Below are positions 42,593-51,628 of a DNA stretch of 64,000 bases, one piece after another. Positions within the stretch are counted from its first letter, which is position 1. Each line of letters opens with the position of its first letter. The DNA is from Motiliproteus sp965230735. GTDB lineage: Bacteria > Pseudomonadota > Gammaproteobacteria > Pseudomonadales > Balneatricaceae. The position numbers were made by a program, and so were the translations under genes. The DNA is taken from NCBI RefSeq assembly GCF_965230735.1, contig NZ_OZ246016.1:1860001-1924000 (forward strand), given 5' to 3'. Under the pieces are notes generated by a model. It worked only from the letters and a program-made list of their open reading frames with translations, did no database searches and was not told where the DNA came from.

Positions 42593-43975
42593 ATGACCAA
42601 AGATTTGAACCAACAAGCCACCGCTCAAGACAAGCAGTTCGTTTGGCACCATCTGTCCAACCATAAGCCGTACGAGCAGAATGACCCGATGGTTATCGTT
42701 AAGGGTGAAGGCATGCGGGTTTGGGACGCTAAGGGTAACGAATACCTGGACGCAGTTTCCGGCGCGGTCTGGACCGTTAACGTTGGCTATGGCCGCACCG
42801 AGATCGCCGACGCAGTTCGCGACCAGCTGGTCACCATGAACTACTTCGCGCAGACTGCTGGCAACATCCCGGCGGCTCAGTTCGCCGAGAAGCTAATCGA
42901 CAAGATGCCGGGCATGAGCCGTGTTTACTACTCCAACTCCGGTTCCGAAGCCAACGAAAAAGCGTTCAAGATCGTTCGTCAGATCGCTGAGAAGAAGTAC
43001 GGCGGCAAGAAGCACAAGATCCTGTTCCGTGAGCGTGACTATCACGGCACCACCATCACCGCACTGAGCGCCACCGGTCAGTACGAGCGTAAGGGCCAGT
43101 ACGGACCGTTCACGCCGGGCTTCGTTGAAGTACCGCACTGCTGCGAATACCGCGCCCAAGACGGTGCTGATCTGGAAAACTACGGCGTTTGGGCTGCTGA
43201 TCAGATTGAAAAAGTGATCCTGGCTGAAGGTCCGGATACTGTAGGCGCGCTGTGCCTGGAGCCGATCACCGCCGGTGGTGGTGTTATCGAGCCGCCGCAG
43301 GGTTACTGGGATCGCGTTCAGGAAATCTGCAAGAAGTACGACATCCTGCTGCACATCGACGAAGTTGTTTGTGGCCTGGGTCGTACCGGTAAGTGGTTCG
43401 GCTACCAGCACTACGGCATCAAGCCGGACATGGTTACCATGGCTAAGGGTGTTGCTTCCGGTTACGCAGCGATCTCCTGCACCGTCACCACCGAAGAAGT
43501 GTTCAACGCCTTCAAAGAAGACGATCAGTGTGCCCGCATGGGTTACTTCCGTGACATCTCCACCTTCGGTGGCTGTACTGCTGGCCCGGCTGCTGCACTG
43601 GTCAACATGGAGATCATCGAGAACGAAAACCTGCTGGAGAACGTTGTTCACCAGGGCGAGTACCTGAAAGGTCGCCTGAACGATCTGATGGCCAAGTACG
43701 ACATCATTGGTGACGTACGTGGTAAGGGTCTGTTCGCTGGCTTCGAACTGGTTAAAGACCGCGAAACCAAAGAGCCGGTAGAAGAGGGTGTTTCCATGGC
43801 GATCGCCGCTGACTGCATGCAGCAGGGCGTTATCATCGGCCGCACCAACCGCTCCTTCAAAGAGTACAACAACACCATCTGCCTGAGCCCGGCGCTGATC
43901 GCCACCAAGGCTGACATCGACCAGATCGTCGATGCCCTGGACGGCGCACTGTCCCGCGTAGCTCCCAACAGCTAA
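42593..43975 (+). CDS. tpa: taurine:pyruvate aminotransferase
   Basis: A 460-residue class III PLP aminotransferase. YYSNSGSEANEKAFKIVRQI near 105, RERDYHGTTITALSATGQYE near 145, LHIDEVVCGLGRTGKWFGYQ near 253 and the PLP lysine in MVTMAKGVASGYAAISC near 285 are in place. The N-terminal NQQATAQDKQFVWHH matches Tpa proteins, and a MocR regulator of TauR type follows, so conversion of taurine and pyruvate to sulfoacetaldehyde and alanine is likely. AGGAGG lies six bases before the ATG. Codon use is strongly biased to common codons, hinting at high expression. No sulfoacetaldehyde acetyltransferase gene is present here. Confidence 0.85.
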   Translation: MTKDLNQQATAQDKQFVWHHLSNHKPYEQNDPMVIVKGEGMRVWDAKGNEYLDAVSGAVWTVNVGYGRTEIADAVRDQLVTMNYFAQTAGNIPAAQFAEKLIDKMPGMSRVYYSNSGSEANEKAFKIVRQIAEKKYGGKKHKILFRERDYHGTTITALSATGQYERKGQYGPFTPGFVEVPHCCEYRAQDGADLENYGVWAADQIEKVILAEGPDTVGALCLEPITAGGGVIEPPQGYWDRVQEICKKYDILLHIDEVVCGLGRTGKWFGYQHYGIKPDMVTMAKGVASGYAAISCTVTTEEVFNAFKEDDQCARMGYFRDISTFGGCTAGPAAALVNMEIIENENLLENVVHQGEYLKGRLNDLMAKYDIIGDVRGKGLFAGFELVKDRETKEPVEEGVSMAIAADCMQQGVIIGRTNRSFKEYNNTICLSPALIATKADIDQIVDALDGALSRVAPNS

Positions 43976-43990
43976 GCGATTAGGCTAAAC

Positions 43991-44027
43991 AAAAAGCCAT
44001 CCCGGAGAGATTCGGGGTGGCTTTTTT
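43991..44027 (+). terminator. rho-independent terminator of tpa
   Basis: AAAAAGCCATCCCG (43991-44004) pairs with CGGGGTGGCTTTTT with one G-T, followed by T residues, 16 bases after the tpa stop. Confidence 0.92.
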
Positions 44028-44126
44028 GTGGCTGAGAGATAGCTATAAGCCGAGCGCTAGTTCTGGGTTTACGCCCTTGCGGGCGTGGCAACGGATCATT
44101 TTATCCTGAGTTGGCTGAACGTTCGA

Positions 44127-44613
44127 GTTGCGCTCCCCCGAGCGCCTTCATTCTTTTCCCATAGCGGAAAAGAACGAAGCAAGAAAACGCCTAGCCCGAT
44201 GACTTGCCGGCTACGCCGGGTTCATTCGGCACATCTATGTGCCTCACCCTGCGGGCAGCCTAAGGCTGTGCAAATTGGCTATCCTGCCAATTTGTCCTGG
44301 GCGTTGGTTTCTGCAATGGGTACCGATTGAACTCGGCCTATGGCCTCAGACAGTAATCGGTACGGATCCATTGCCGAAGCCAATGCTCGGCAGCGTCAAG
44401 GGCGGTTGGATCTGTGCAAGCCGAGGCATGATCGTACAGCCAGAACTTGCAGGATAAACACCCAGTCCCCCTTTTGCGCCGGTGAGCATTGGAGTTGCCG
44501 GGTGGAGATAGCGAAGACGGATGTTTGAGGCCGTAGGCCGAGTTCCCGTCGAGCCCAACCGGGAATGAAACGCGCAACACAGTCGGCAACGCCGATCAAG
44601 CAAGTGGGGCCGC
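44127..44613 (-). repeat. composite X-Y repeat, copy R1 (inverted, X part truncated)
   Basis: From GTTGCGCTCCCCCGAGCGC at 44127 the sequence follows the Y unit (44127 to about 44450), then an inverted X unit that breaks off near 44613 after GCAAGTGGGGC. It is the same composite as R2 and R3 in opposite orientation, missing the outer about 100 bases of X. Reading frames in it are fragments of the repeat, not genes. It occupies most of the gap between tpa and tauR. Confidence 0.75.
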
Positions 44614-44926
44614 CTGGGATCGGTAAGGGAATGGCGGCGCATTCCCTTGCCACGCCCGATGGGCGTAATGGGGACTCTCGACCCGCAGCGGAAATGCGAT
44701 TAAGCACCGATAGATCCAGCAAAACCCGTTCAGGCAATGACAAGATATCAGCAGATTTGGTCGTACCAGTTGCACCAACAACATCGGATACCCAATCTGA
44801 ATTCACTATCCTTAGAATGTCAGTGGCTATTTAACAACGAATAAGCTATATAGCTGATCACAAAGAAATAATGCAGGGTTTCGAGCGGTTTCTGGAGTAC
44901 CCCGATCACCCTGAGCAGGAGGTTGT

Positions 44927-46393
44927 ATGTTCCATCTTTTCCATCTCTCCACCGATAAAGACAGCAGCCTTCAACAGCAATTGCGCGAGCAGATCGCCAG
45001 CGCCATTCTTAACGGCAATATCCCGGTCGACAGCCCGTTGCCGTCCAGTCGTAAGCTGGCCAAGCAGCTCAGCATTGCCCGGAACACCGTGGTACTGGCC
45101 TACGAGCACCTGCTCGACGACGGCTACCTGATCGCCCGCGAGCGTAGCGGTTATTACGTCAATCCGGAGATCCTCAGCCACAAGGTTGCCCAGGAAGCCG
45201 AGGACCACCAGGGCGTCGACGGTAACGTGCCGGACTGGAGCACGAAGCTGAAGGCGTTCCCGTCCGGGCAGGCCAATATGAAGAAGCCGCGGGACTGGCA
45301 GAAGTACCAGTACCCGTTTATCTACGGTCAGTTCGACCCGACCCTGTTCCCCACCAATAACTGGCGTGAGTGCTGTCGTGATGCGGTCAGTGTACCGGCG
45401 ATACGTGATTGGGCTTCCGATCGCTTCGATAACGACGATCCGTTGCTGGTGGAGCAGATCCGCACCCGGTTGCTGCCGCGTCGCGGGGTCTGGGCCTCGG
45501 CGGAGCAGATTCTGGTCACCGTGGGGGCGCAGCAGTCGCTCTATATTCTGGCCCAGCTGCTGCTGGACAAGGATAGCGTGATGGGGCTGGAAGACCCCGG
45601 CTATGTGGATATCCGCAATATCGCCCAGCTCAACCCATCCCAGGTCAAACCGCTACCGGTGGACGACGAGGGCATGATCATCGATGAGAAGCTGGATAAC
45701 TGCGACTGCGTCTTCACCACCCCGAGCCACCACTGCCCGACCACGGTAACGATGCCGATCGAGCGCCGTTATGAGCTGCTGGAGAAAGCCAACGAGCACG
45801 ATTTCGTCATCATCGAGGACGACTACGAGAGCGAAACCAACTTCAAGTCCAACCCGATCCCGGCGCTGAAGAGCCTGGATAAGAGCGACCGGGTGATCTA
45901 CGTCGGCAGTCTGTCCAAGACCCTGGCGCCGGGGCTGCGGCTGGGTTATCTGGTCGGGCCGAAGGAGTTTATCCGCGAAGCCCGTGCGCTGCGCCGGCTG
46001 ATGGTGCGCCACCCGGCGGCCAACAACCAGCGTTCGGTGGCGCTGTTCCTGGAGCGCGGCTATCACGATGCCCTGATCATGACCATCATGCGGGCCTACG
46101 AAGAGCGTTGGCAGGAGATGGGCGCGGCGCTGTCCGAGTACATGCCGGCGACCTTCAACAAACCGAGCTTCGGCGGCTCCTGCTACTGGGTTAAAGGGCC
46201 GGAAGGTCTCGATGCCCGGGTACTGCGTAAAGAAGCCGCCGATCGCGGCATCCTGATCGAGCCGGGCGATATCCACTTCCTGTCCAACAACCCGCCGCTG
46301 AACTACTTCCGCCTGGGTTATTCCTCCATCGCCAGCGAGCGGATCCGTCCGGGGATCAAGGCGCTGGCCGAGCTGATCGAGGATATGCTCTGA
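44927..46393 (+). CDS. tauR: MocR/GntR-aminotransferase regulator, probably TauR
   Basis: A 488-residue MocR protein. Residues 1-75 form a GntR winged helix (LPSSRKLAKQLSIARNTVVL, AYEHLLDDGYLIARERSGYYV) and the rest is a class I aminotransferase-like domain with PLP lysine in YVGSLSKTLAPGLRLGYLV near 325. MocR proteins sense PLP-bound ligands. Lying next to tpa on the same strand, it is probably the taurine-responsive activator; other MocR roles (PdxR) cannot be excluded from sequence alone. AGGAGG lies just before ATG. Confidence 0.82.
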   Translation: MFHLFHLSTDKDSSLQQQLREQIASAILNGNIPVDSPLPSSRKLAKQLSIARNTVVLAYEHLLDDGYLIARERSGYYVNPEILSHKVAQEAEDHQGVDGNVPDWSTKLKAFPSGQANMKKPRDWQKYQYPFIYGQFDPTLFPTNNWRECCRDAVSVPAIRDWASDRFDNDDPLLVEQIRTRLLPRRGVWASAEQILVTVGAQQSLYILAQLLLDKDSVMGLEDPGYVDIRNIAQLNPSQVKPLPVDDEGMIIDEKLDNCDCVFTTPSHHCPTTVTMPIERRYELLEKANEHDFVIIEDDYESETNFKSNPIPALKSLDKSDRVIYVGSLSKTLAPGLRLGYLVGPKEFIREARALRRLMVRHPAANNQRSVALFLERGYHDALIMTIMRAYEERWQEMGAALSEYMPATFNKPSFGGSCYWVKGPEGLDARVLRKEAADRGILIEPGDIHFLSNNPPLNYFRLGYSSIASERIRPGIKALAELIEDML

Positions 46394-46605
46394 ACCAGAC
46401 GTCGCTCTGGCCTACTCTCCCTGACGTTGTTTCCAGCCTCGCGCGATGGGTTCTAGCCCCCGGAGCGGAGCGCTGGAAAAACCCGCAAATGCGCTAATAC
46501 TTGTAATCAGGTCAGCGGCCCCGCGTGGGCCGCTAAATCGCAGCTATTAGAAAAATACAGCCTTCAACATGAGCGGTAGTTTGTTGCCGGTTGATAGGAG
46601 GCAAC

Positions 46606-48246
46606 ATGAGCGATTACTACGATCTGGGCAACTTCAGCCGCAAGGTATCTACCACCTCAGCCGAGGTGCAACGCTGGTTCGACCGGGGACTGATCTGGAA
46701 TTACGCCTACCATCACGAAGAAGCGATCGAGTGTTTCAACAAAGCGCTCGAACTGGATCCGGACTGCGCGATGGCACACTGGGGCATCGCTTACGCCGCT
46801 GGACCGAACTACAACAAGCAGTGGGCTGATCTCGAAGTTGACGAGAAGCAGGCCTGCCTGGACGCCGCCCGGCAGTTGCTGGAAGCAGCCAAGGGGCAGC
46901 TGCAAAATGCCACCGAGCTCGAGCGCGCCCTTATCGAGGCGCTCGGCCAGCGCTATCCGGACGATCCTGGCGTGGAAGACTTCGGCCCCTGGAACGACGC
47001 CTACGCCAACGCGATGCGTAAGGTCTATCAGGCTTACCCCGACGATCTGGATGTCTGCGCCCTATTCGCCGAGGCGATCATGAACCGAACCCCCTGGGAG
47101 CTGTGGGATCTGCCCAGTGGTAAACCCGCCGAAGGCGCCGATACCGAAGAGGCGATTCAGGTACTCGAGACCGCGTTCGATCAGCTGGCAGGGAAGGGCG
47201 CCAAACAGCATCCTGGACTGCTGCATATGTATCTGCACCTGATGGAGATGTCGCCGCACCCGGAACGCGCCCTCAGCGCCGGCGATGCGCTGATCGATCT
47301 GGTGCCGGATGCCGGCCACCTGCAGCATATGCCGACCCATATCGACGTGCTGTGCGGTGACTACCACAACGTGGTGCTGCGTAATCACCGCGCCATCCAG
47401 GCCGACCGCAAGTATTTCGAACGCAACGGGGCGCTGAACTTCTACACCCTCTATCGCTGTCACAACTACCACTTCAAAATCTACGGTGCGATGTTTCTCG
47501 GTCAGCGACAAGTGGCGCTCGACACCGCCGAACAACTGGCCGCCACCCTGCCGCCCGAGGTGGTCGAGCCGATGGCCGACTGGCTCGAGAGCTTCTATCC
47601 GATGACCCAGCACGTATTGATCCGTTTCGGCGAGTGGCAGCGGATCAAAGAGCAGCCGTTACCGGACGACTCCAAGCTGTACGCGTTCACGCTGGCGATG
47701 ATCCACTACGCCAAAACCGTGGCCTATGCCGCCACCGGCGAGATCGCTGCGGCCGAGGCCGCCCGGGAGGATTTCTTTGCCGCCAAGGTGGCGATGCCCG
47801 GCAGCCGGATGATCTTCAACAACCTGTGCAGCGATATCCTGAATGTGGCCGAGGCGATGATGGAGGGTGAGCTGAGTTACCGCAAAGGTGATTTCGACGA
47901 AGCCTTTGCTCACCTGCGTCACTCGGTCGAGCTGGATGACAACCTGCCCTACGACGAGCCCTGGGGCTGGATGCAACCGACCCGCCATGCTCTCGGTGCG
48001 CTGTTACTGGAGCAGCAGCGGATCGAAGAAGCCGAGGCGGTCTATCGCGCCGATCTGGGCTTCGACAACAGCCTGGCGAGGGCCTGCCAGCACCCGGGCA
48101 ACGTATGGAGCCTGCACGGCCTGCACGAATGCCTGACCCGACAGGGGCGCACCGACGAGGCGATGCTGATCAAACCGACGCTTGATATCGCCCTGGGTCG
48201 AGCCGATGTGACGATCAAATACTCCTGTTATTGCCGCGGGTTGTGA
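46606..48246 (+). CDS. TPR-repeat protein of unknown function
   Basis: A 546-residue soluble protein without signal peptide. TPR-like helix pairs are near residues 20-65 (VQRWFDRGLIWNYAYHHEEA, IECFNKALELDPDCAMAHWG) and near the C terminus (LSYRKGDFDEAFAHLRHSVE). The middle has conserved His/Trp-rich blocks (HPGLLHMYLHLMEMSPHPER, HLQHMPTHIDVLCGDYHNVV). I know this as a broadly distributed family of uncharacterised TPR proteins. AGGAGG at 46597-46602 decides the start at 46606 over an upstream TTG. Confidence 0.8.
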   Translation: MSDYYDLGNFSRKVSTTSAEVQRWFDRGLIWNYAYHHEEAIECFNKALELDPDCAMAHWGIAYAAGPNYNKQWADLEVDEKQACLDAARQLLEAAKGQLQNATELERALIEALGQRYPDDPGVEDFGPWNDAYANAMRKVYQAYPDDLDVCALFAEAIMNRTPWELWDLPSGKPAEGADTEEAIQVLETAFDQLAGKGAKQHPGLLHMYLHLMEMSPHPERALSAGDALIDLVPDAGHLQHMPTHIDVLCGDYHNVVLRNHRAIQADRKYFERNGALNFYTLYRCHNYHFKIYGAMFLGQRQVALDTAEQLAATLPPEVVEPMADWLESFYPMTQHVLIRFGEWQRIKEQPLPDDSKLYAFTLAMIHYAKTVAYAATGEIAAAEAAREDFFAAKVAMPGSRMIFNNLCSDILNVAEAMMEGELSYRKGDFDEAFAHLRHSVELDDNLPYDEPWGWMQPTRHALGALLLEQQRIEEAEAVYRADLGFDNSLARACQHPGNVWSLHGLHECLTRQGRTDEAMLIKPTLDIALGRADVTIKYSCYCRGL

Positions 48247-48304
48247 GGGCTATTCCATTGGGTTGGAGTTCGTCCTGAATTGCAGAGATTGGGTGAGGCT
48301 TGTG

Positions 48305-48867
48305 GTTGCGCTCAGCCGAGCGCGTTCATTTCTTTTGCGCGGGCAAAAGAAACAGAACCAAAGGCTCTTTCCCACAAGAAAAGCCCCGCTTGCTTGGCCA
48401 GCTTCGCTGGCTACGTTGCGCGTTTCACTTGGTAATGGCCGCGATTTGAACTCGTTCGCTTCGCTCTTTCAAACATAAATCGCTCTTTTCCATTACCAAG
48501 CTGCAATGCTCACCGGCGCAAAAAGGGAGTTGGGAGTATGTTCAGATATTTCAGGATGAGCTATCAAAGTTTCGGTTTGCACAATACCAACCGCCCTTGA
48601 CGCAGCCGAGCATTGGCTTTGAAAATGGATCAGCGCCGATTACTGTTTGAGGCCGTAGGCCGAGTTCAATCGGTGCCCATTTTTGAAGACAACGCGCAGG
48701 ACAAATTGGCAGGACAGCCAATTTGCATAGCCACAGGCTGCCCGCAGGTTGAGGCGCAGGGATGTGCCGAATGAATGCCCGAAGGGCCAAGTCATCGGGC
48801 TAGGCGTTTTCTTGCTTCGTCCTTTTCCGCTATGGGAAAAGAATGAAGGCGCTCGGGTGAGCGCAAC
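48305..48867 (+). repeat. composite X-Y repeat, copy R2 (complete)
   Basis: 563 bases with 19-bp inverted ends differing at one position (GTTGCGCTCAGCCGAGCGC and GCGCTCGGGTGAGCGCAAC). X unit 48305 to about 48540, Y unit about 48575-48867. Each end is itself palindromic (GCGCTC/GAGCGC). It contains no convincing gene. R1, R3 and a lone X (49582-49805) are related. Confidence 0.8.
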
Positions 48868-48969
48868 AGGGATTACCTAGATACGCGAAAGACCAGAGAA
48901 ATTGAGTCTAAAACCAAACTGTTGCCGTGGCCTGAAGAGGGCTGCAAAGCCGGTAAATCTGGGCGTTAG

Positions 48970-49269
48970 ATGGTTATCGAGAGTCGAATTACACAGGCGG
49001 TACTGGCCGCCGTCCCGTTACTGGTGTCGCCGCTGTTGTTGTTTGCACTGGCCGAAGGATGGCTGGACTTTGGCGGCGGTGAGAAGGACGTCATTCTCGT
49101 CCTGCCCTATCTGATCCTGACCTTCACCTTCTTCTGCTGTGCTCTGGTGTTGATCTTCAAACGCTGGCCGTTATCGCGTTGGGTTAAGCGTTCGGCGGCA
49201 CTGTCTTTCGGATTGCTGTTGCTGCTGTGGATAGTGGCCTATCTGACCAGTTGGCTGGGCGTTTCATGA
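48970..49269 (+). CDS. small three-helix membrane protein
   Basis: A 99-residue protein, with hydrophobic segments near residues 8-28, 42-62 and 76-95 and few charged residues. No family recognised. Its TGA stop overlaps the ATG of the next gene, so the two are translationally coupled. The pair lies between composite repeats. Confidence 0.65.
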   Translation: MVIESRITQAVLAAVPLLVSPLLLFALAEGWLDFGGGEKDVILVLPYLILTFTFFCCALVLIFKRWPLSRWVKRSAALSFGLLLLLWIVAYLTSWLGVS

Positions 49270-49505
49270 GTTTTGCTGAGCGACTCAAGGGTGTGGCAAT
49301 CGCGATCGGCTTATTGCTGTTGTGTGCGCCGGTGGCTGTAGTTCTTACAATCCTTACCGCATCGTTTTGGGCTTGGGTCGAGGCTGCGTTTGGTGTTGAG
49401 GCTTATGGGCATTCCGGACCGGCGGAGTGGTGTTATCTGGTTGTTTATGGGGTGCTGGTGGTTGGTTGTACTTGGGGTTGGAGTCGATTGCAGCGCGGGA
49501 CCTAA
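49266..49505 (+). CDS. small two-helix membrane protein coupled to the previous gene
   Basis: A 79-residue protein with membrane segments near residues 8-35 and 53-70 (LLLLCAPVAVVLTILTASFW, YLVVYGVLVVGCTWGWSRL). ATG at 49266 overlaps the previous stop in an ATGA. No family recognised; probably forms a complex with its partner. Confidence 0.6.
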   Translation: MSFAERLKGVAIAIGLLLLCAPVAVVLTILTASFWAWVEAAFGVEAYGHSGPAEWCYLVVYGVLVVGCTWGWSRLQRGT

Positions 49506-49581
49506 GTAGTGATGCGAGCAGGGGAAACTGCTCTGGGTTAGGGAGTTTGTCCTGGGTTGATGAGCTTTGGTGAGGTTTTTT

Positions 49582-49805
49582 GTTGCGCTCAGCCGAGCGC
49601 GTTCATTTCTTTTGCGCGGGCAAAAGAAACGGAACCAAAGGCTCTTTCCTACAAGAACAGCCCCATTGCTTGGTCGGTATTGCCGACTTCGTTGCGCTTT
49701 GAACTACCCGATGGGCTACGACGGAAACTCGCTCGCTACGCTCACTCAAACAGCCGTCTTCGCTGATGCACCGGTCAGTCCAATGCTCACCTGCGCAAAA
49801 GGGGA
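49582..49805 (+). repeat. solo X unit of the composite repeat
   Basis: About 224 bases matching the X unit of R2 and R3 (starts GTTGCGCTCAGCCGAGCGC, ends near GCTCACCTGCGCAAAAGGGG), with a more diverged middle and no Y unit behind it. It lies directly in front of R3. Confidence 0.7.
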
Positions 49806-49847
49806 GAGGGCGTTCGTCCTGAATTTAAGAGTTGTTGGAGGTATTTC

Positions 49848-50334
49848 GTTGCGCTCACTCGAGCGCGTTCATTTCTTTTGCGCGGGCAAAAGAAACAGAA
49901 CCAAAGAAAAGCCGCCCCACTTGCTTGGCCAGCTTCGCTGGCTACGTTGCGCGTTTCGCTTGGCAATGGCCGCGATTTGAACTCGTTCGCTTCGCTCTCT
50001 CAAACATAAATCGCTCTTTTCCATTGCCAACCTCCAATGCTCACCGGCGCAAAAGGGGAAGAGGGAGTTTCTTCTGAGATGAATGGTTTTTGAAGTAGGA
50101 TGATGAAGATCCGGCTTGCACGGACTCAACCGCCCTTGACGCAGCCGAGCATTGGCTTTGAAAATGGATCAGTACCGATTACTGTTTGAGGCCGCAGGCC
50201 GAGTTCAATCGGTGCCCATTTTTGAAGACAACGCGCAGGGACTCGGCGAAGCCGACAAGTCATTGGGCTAGCGTTTTCTTGCTTCGTTCTTTTCCGCAAT
50301 GCGAAAAGAATGAAGGCGCTCGGGGGAGCGCAAT
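49848..50334 (+). repeat. composite X-Y repeat, copy R3 (Y part shortened)
   Basis: 487 bases, starts GTTGCGCTCACTCGAGCGC and ends GCGCTCGGGGGAGCGCAAT. The X unit is close to that of R2; the Y unit lacks about 80-90 internal bases that R2 and R1 have (around the GACAAATTGGCAGGAC part). No gene supported inside. Confidence 0.78.
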
Positions 50335-50417
50335 AGGAACTATCGGGATTCAGAGAAAGTCAGGAAAAATAGATCTGTCCCGAGGTTTTAGTATTAACTG
50401 TACAGGTAGAACAGTTC

Positions 50418-51089
50418 ATGACTGAGAAAGGAAGCGCAACATACCAGCTATTTCTATTAGCTTTAAGCATCTATGTACTTGTGGTTGTCTTTGTTGAAAC
50501 CTTTATCATCACGGACCCTGAAATATCACTTGTATTACAACGAATAGATTTTTGTATATGTTTGGTTTTTCTTGGCGATTTCTTTTACAACCTTTATGTA
50601 GCAAAAAGTAAACTGGCTTATATGAAGTGGGGTTGGATAGACTTAGCTTCTTCAATACCGTTGGTCGATCCACTACGCTGGGGGCGATTGGCTAGAATAG
50701 TCCGTATATTAAGGTTTCTAAGAACTATAAAATCATTAAAAGTACTGATTACATCTATTCAAGGTAGTAAATTTCAAAGTCTTACTCTTATTGTTCTACT
50801 CATTACTTTTTGCTCTTTTACAATATGTGCAGCTCTGATTTTAGAGTTGGAACGTGATGTTTTAGGCGGTATCAATACAGCTAATGAGGCGCTATGGTGG
50901 GCCTTTCTTAACATAATGAACGCCAAAATATCTATCACTCAAGCGCAATCAACGGGCGGAATGTTTATAACAGTTGTCTTAAATAAAATTGGATTTTTAT
51001 TATTTGCTTACTTCAATGCAATAATCATTGCATGGTTGGTTAATAAACGAGTTGAGTTTAAAAATAATGTCAGTGCTAGTCACAATTAG
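50418..51089 (+). CDS. voltage-gated-channel-like membrane protein with atypical pore
   Basis: A 223-residue AT-rich gene for a six-helix ion-transport family protein. S1-S3 lie near residues 10-75, an S4-like helix has regularly spaced Arg/Lys (RLARIVRILRFLRTIKSLK, about 90-108), and S5/S6 lie near 118-145 and 185-210. The pore loop reads EALWWAFLNIMNAKISITQ: the WWAF helix start is present, but the TVGYG potassium filter is not. It may conduct another ion or be non-conducting. It sits alone with a second small gene after the repeats, with composition unlike the backbone, suggesting transfer. Confidence 0.75.
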   Translation: MTEKGSATYQLFLLALSIYVLVVVFVETFIITDPEISLVLQRIDFCICLVFLGDFFYNLYVAKSKLAYMKWGWIDLASSIPLVDPLRWGRLARIVRILRFLRTIKSLKVLITSIQGSKFQSLTLIVLLITFCSFTICAALILELERDVLGGINTANEALWWAFLNIMNAKISITQAQSTGGMFITVVLNKIGFLLFAYFNAIIIAWLVNKRVEFKNNVSASHN

Positions 51090-51201
51090 CAAGGCTGCCA
51101 GAGCTAATGCCAACTAAGTTTGGCAAGATTGGAATCCATCGTTAAGATCAATCAAAATATAGCAGCAATAAAAAATAGTGCAGAAATTAAGGAATACAAA
51201 T

Positions 51202-51606
51202 ATGGAAAGTCGTATCCCCTTACCAACAGACAATATATATAAATTCTACGCTTTATTCGGATTGCTGTTATTAATATTTGGTTTTGCTTCGTTTCTTTAT
51301 GTAAATCAATCTAATAATGACCTTATATTCGAAGTTGGAGTTGAGTATGAAACACTCAAAGCTGATCCTTCTCGCTCAATATCACAAGAAGCCCGTTTTC
51401 AACTATTGAGAAAGGAACTGGAGATTTCTCAAAGTAATAAGACCTTCTTTTTATCTTGTTTAGGCGCTGTCATTGGGATAGGTATTTATATGATGTGGTA
51501 TGGATTTAAAAAATGGCACAACGAAGTACAGCCAATCCAAGATGAAATGGCCCGATTAAGCCTTGAAAAGCTACGTCGAGAGCTAGAGGAAGACGAAAGC
51601 ACCTGA
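51202..51606 (+). CDS. small two-helix membrane protein
   Basis: A 134-residue protein with membrane helices near residues 16-34 and 82-100, a periplasmic loop between, and a charged C-terminal coiled-coil-like tail (DEMARLSLEKLRRELEEDES). AAGGA is well placed before the ATG at 51202. AT-rich like the channel gene upstream and probably acquired with it. Unknown function. Confidence 0.65.
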   Translation: MESRIPLPTDNIYKFYALFGLLLLIFGFASFLYVNQSNNDLIFEVGVEYETLKADPSRSISQEARFQLLRKELEISQSNKTFFLSCLGAVIGIGIYMMWYGFKKWHNEVQPIQDEMARLSLEKLRRELEEDEST

Positions 51607-51628
51607 TAAGAAACTCAGATGGCCATGC

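Noticed and set aside
44085..44834. Several overlapping frames between tpa and tauR
   Set aside because: All lie in repeat R1 or its flank, on both strands at once, without ribosome sites.
48263..48478. Short reading frame VALSRARSFLLRGQKK... and its relatives at 49567-49980
   Set aside because: The similarity between them comes from the X repeat unit itself. Frames break at the repeat edges and differ between copies, so they are repeat translations, not genes.
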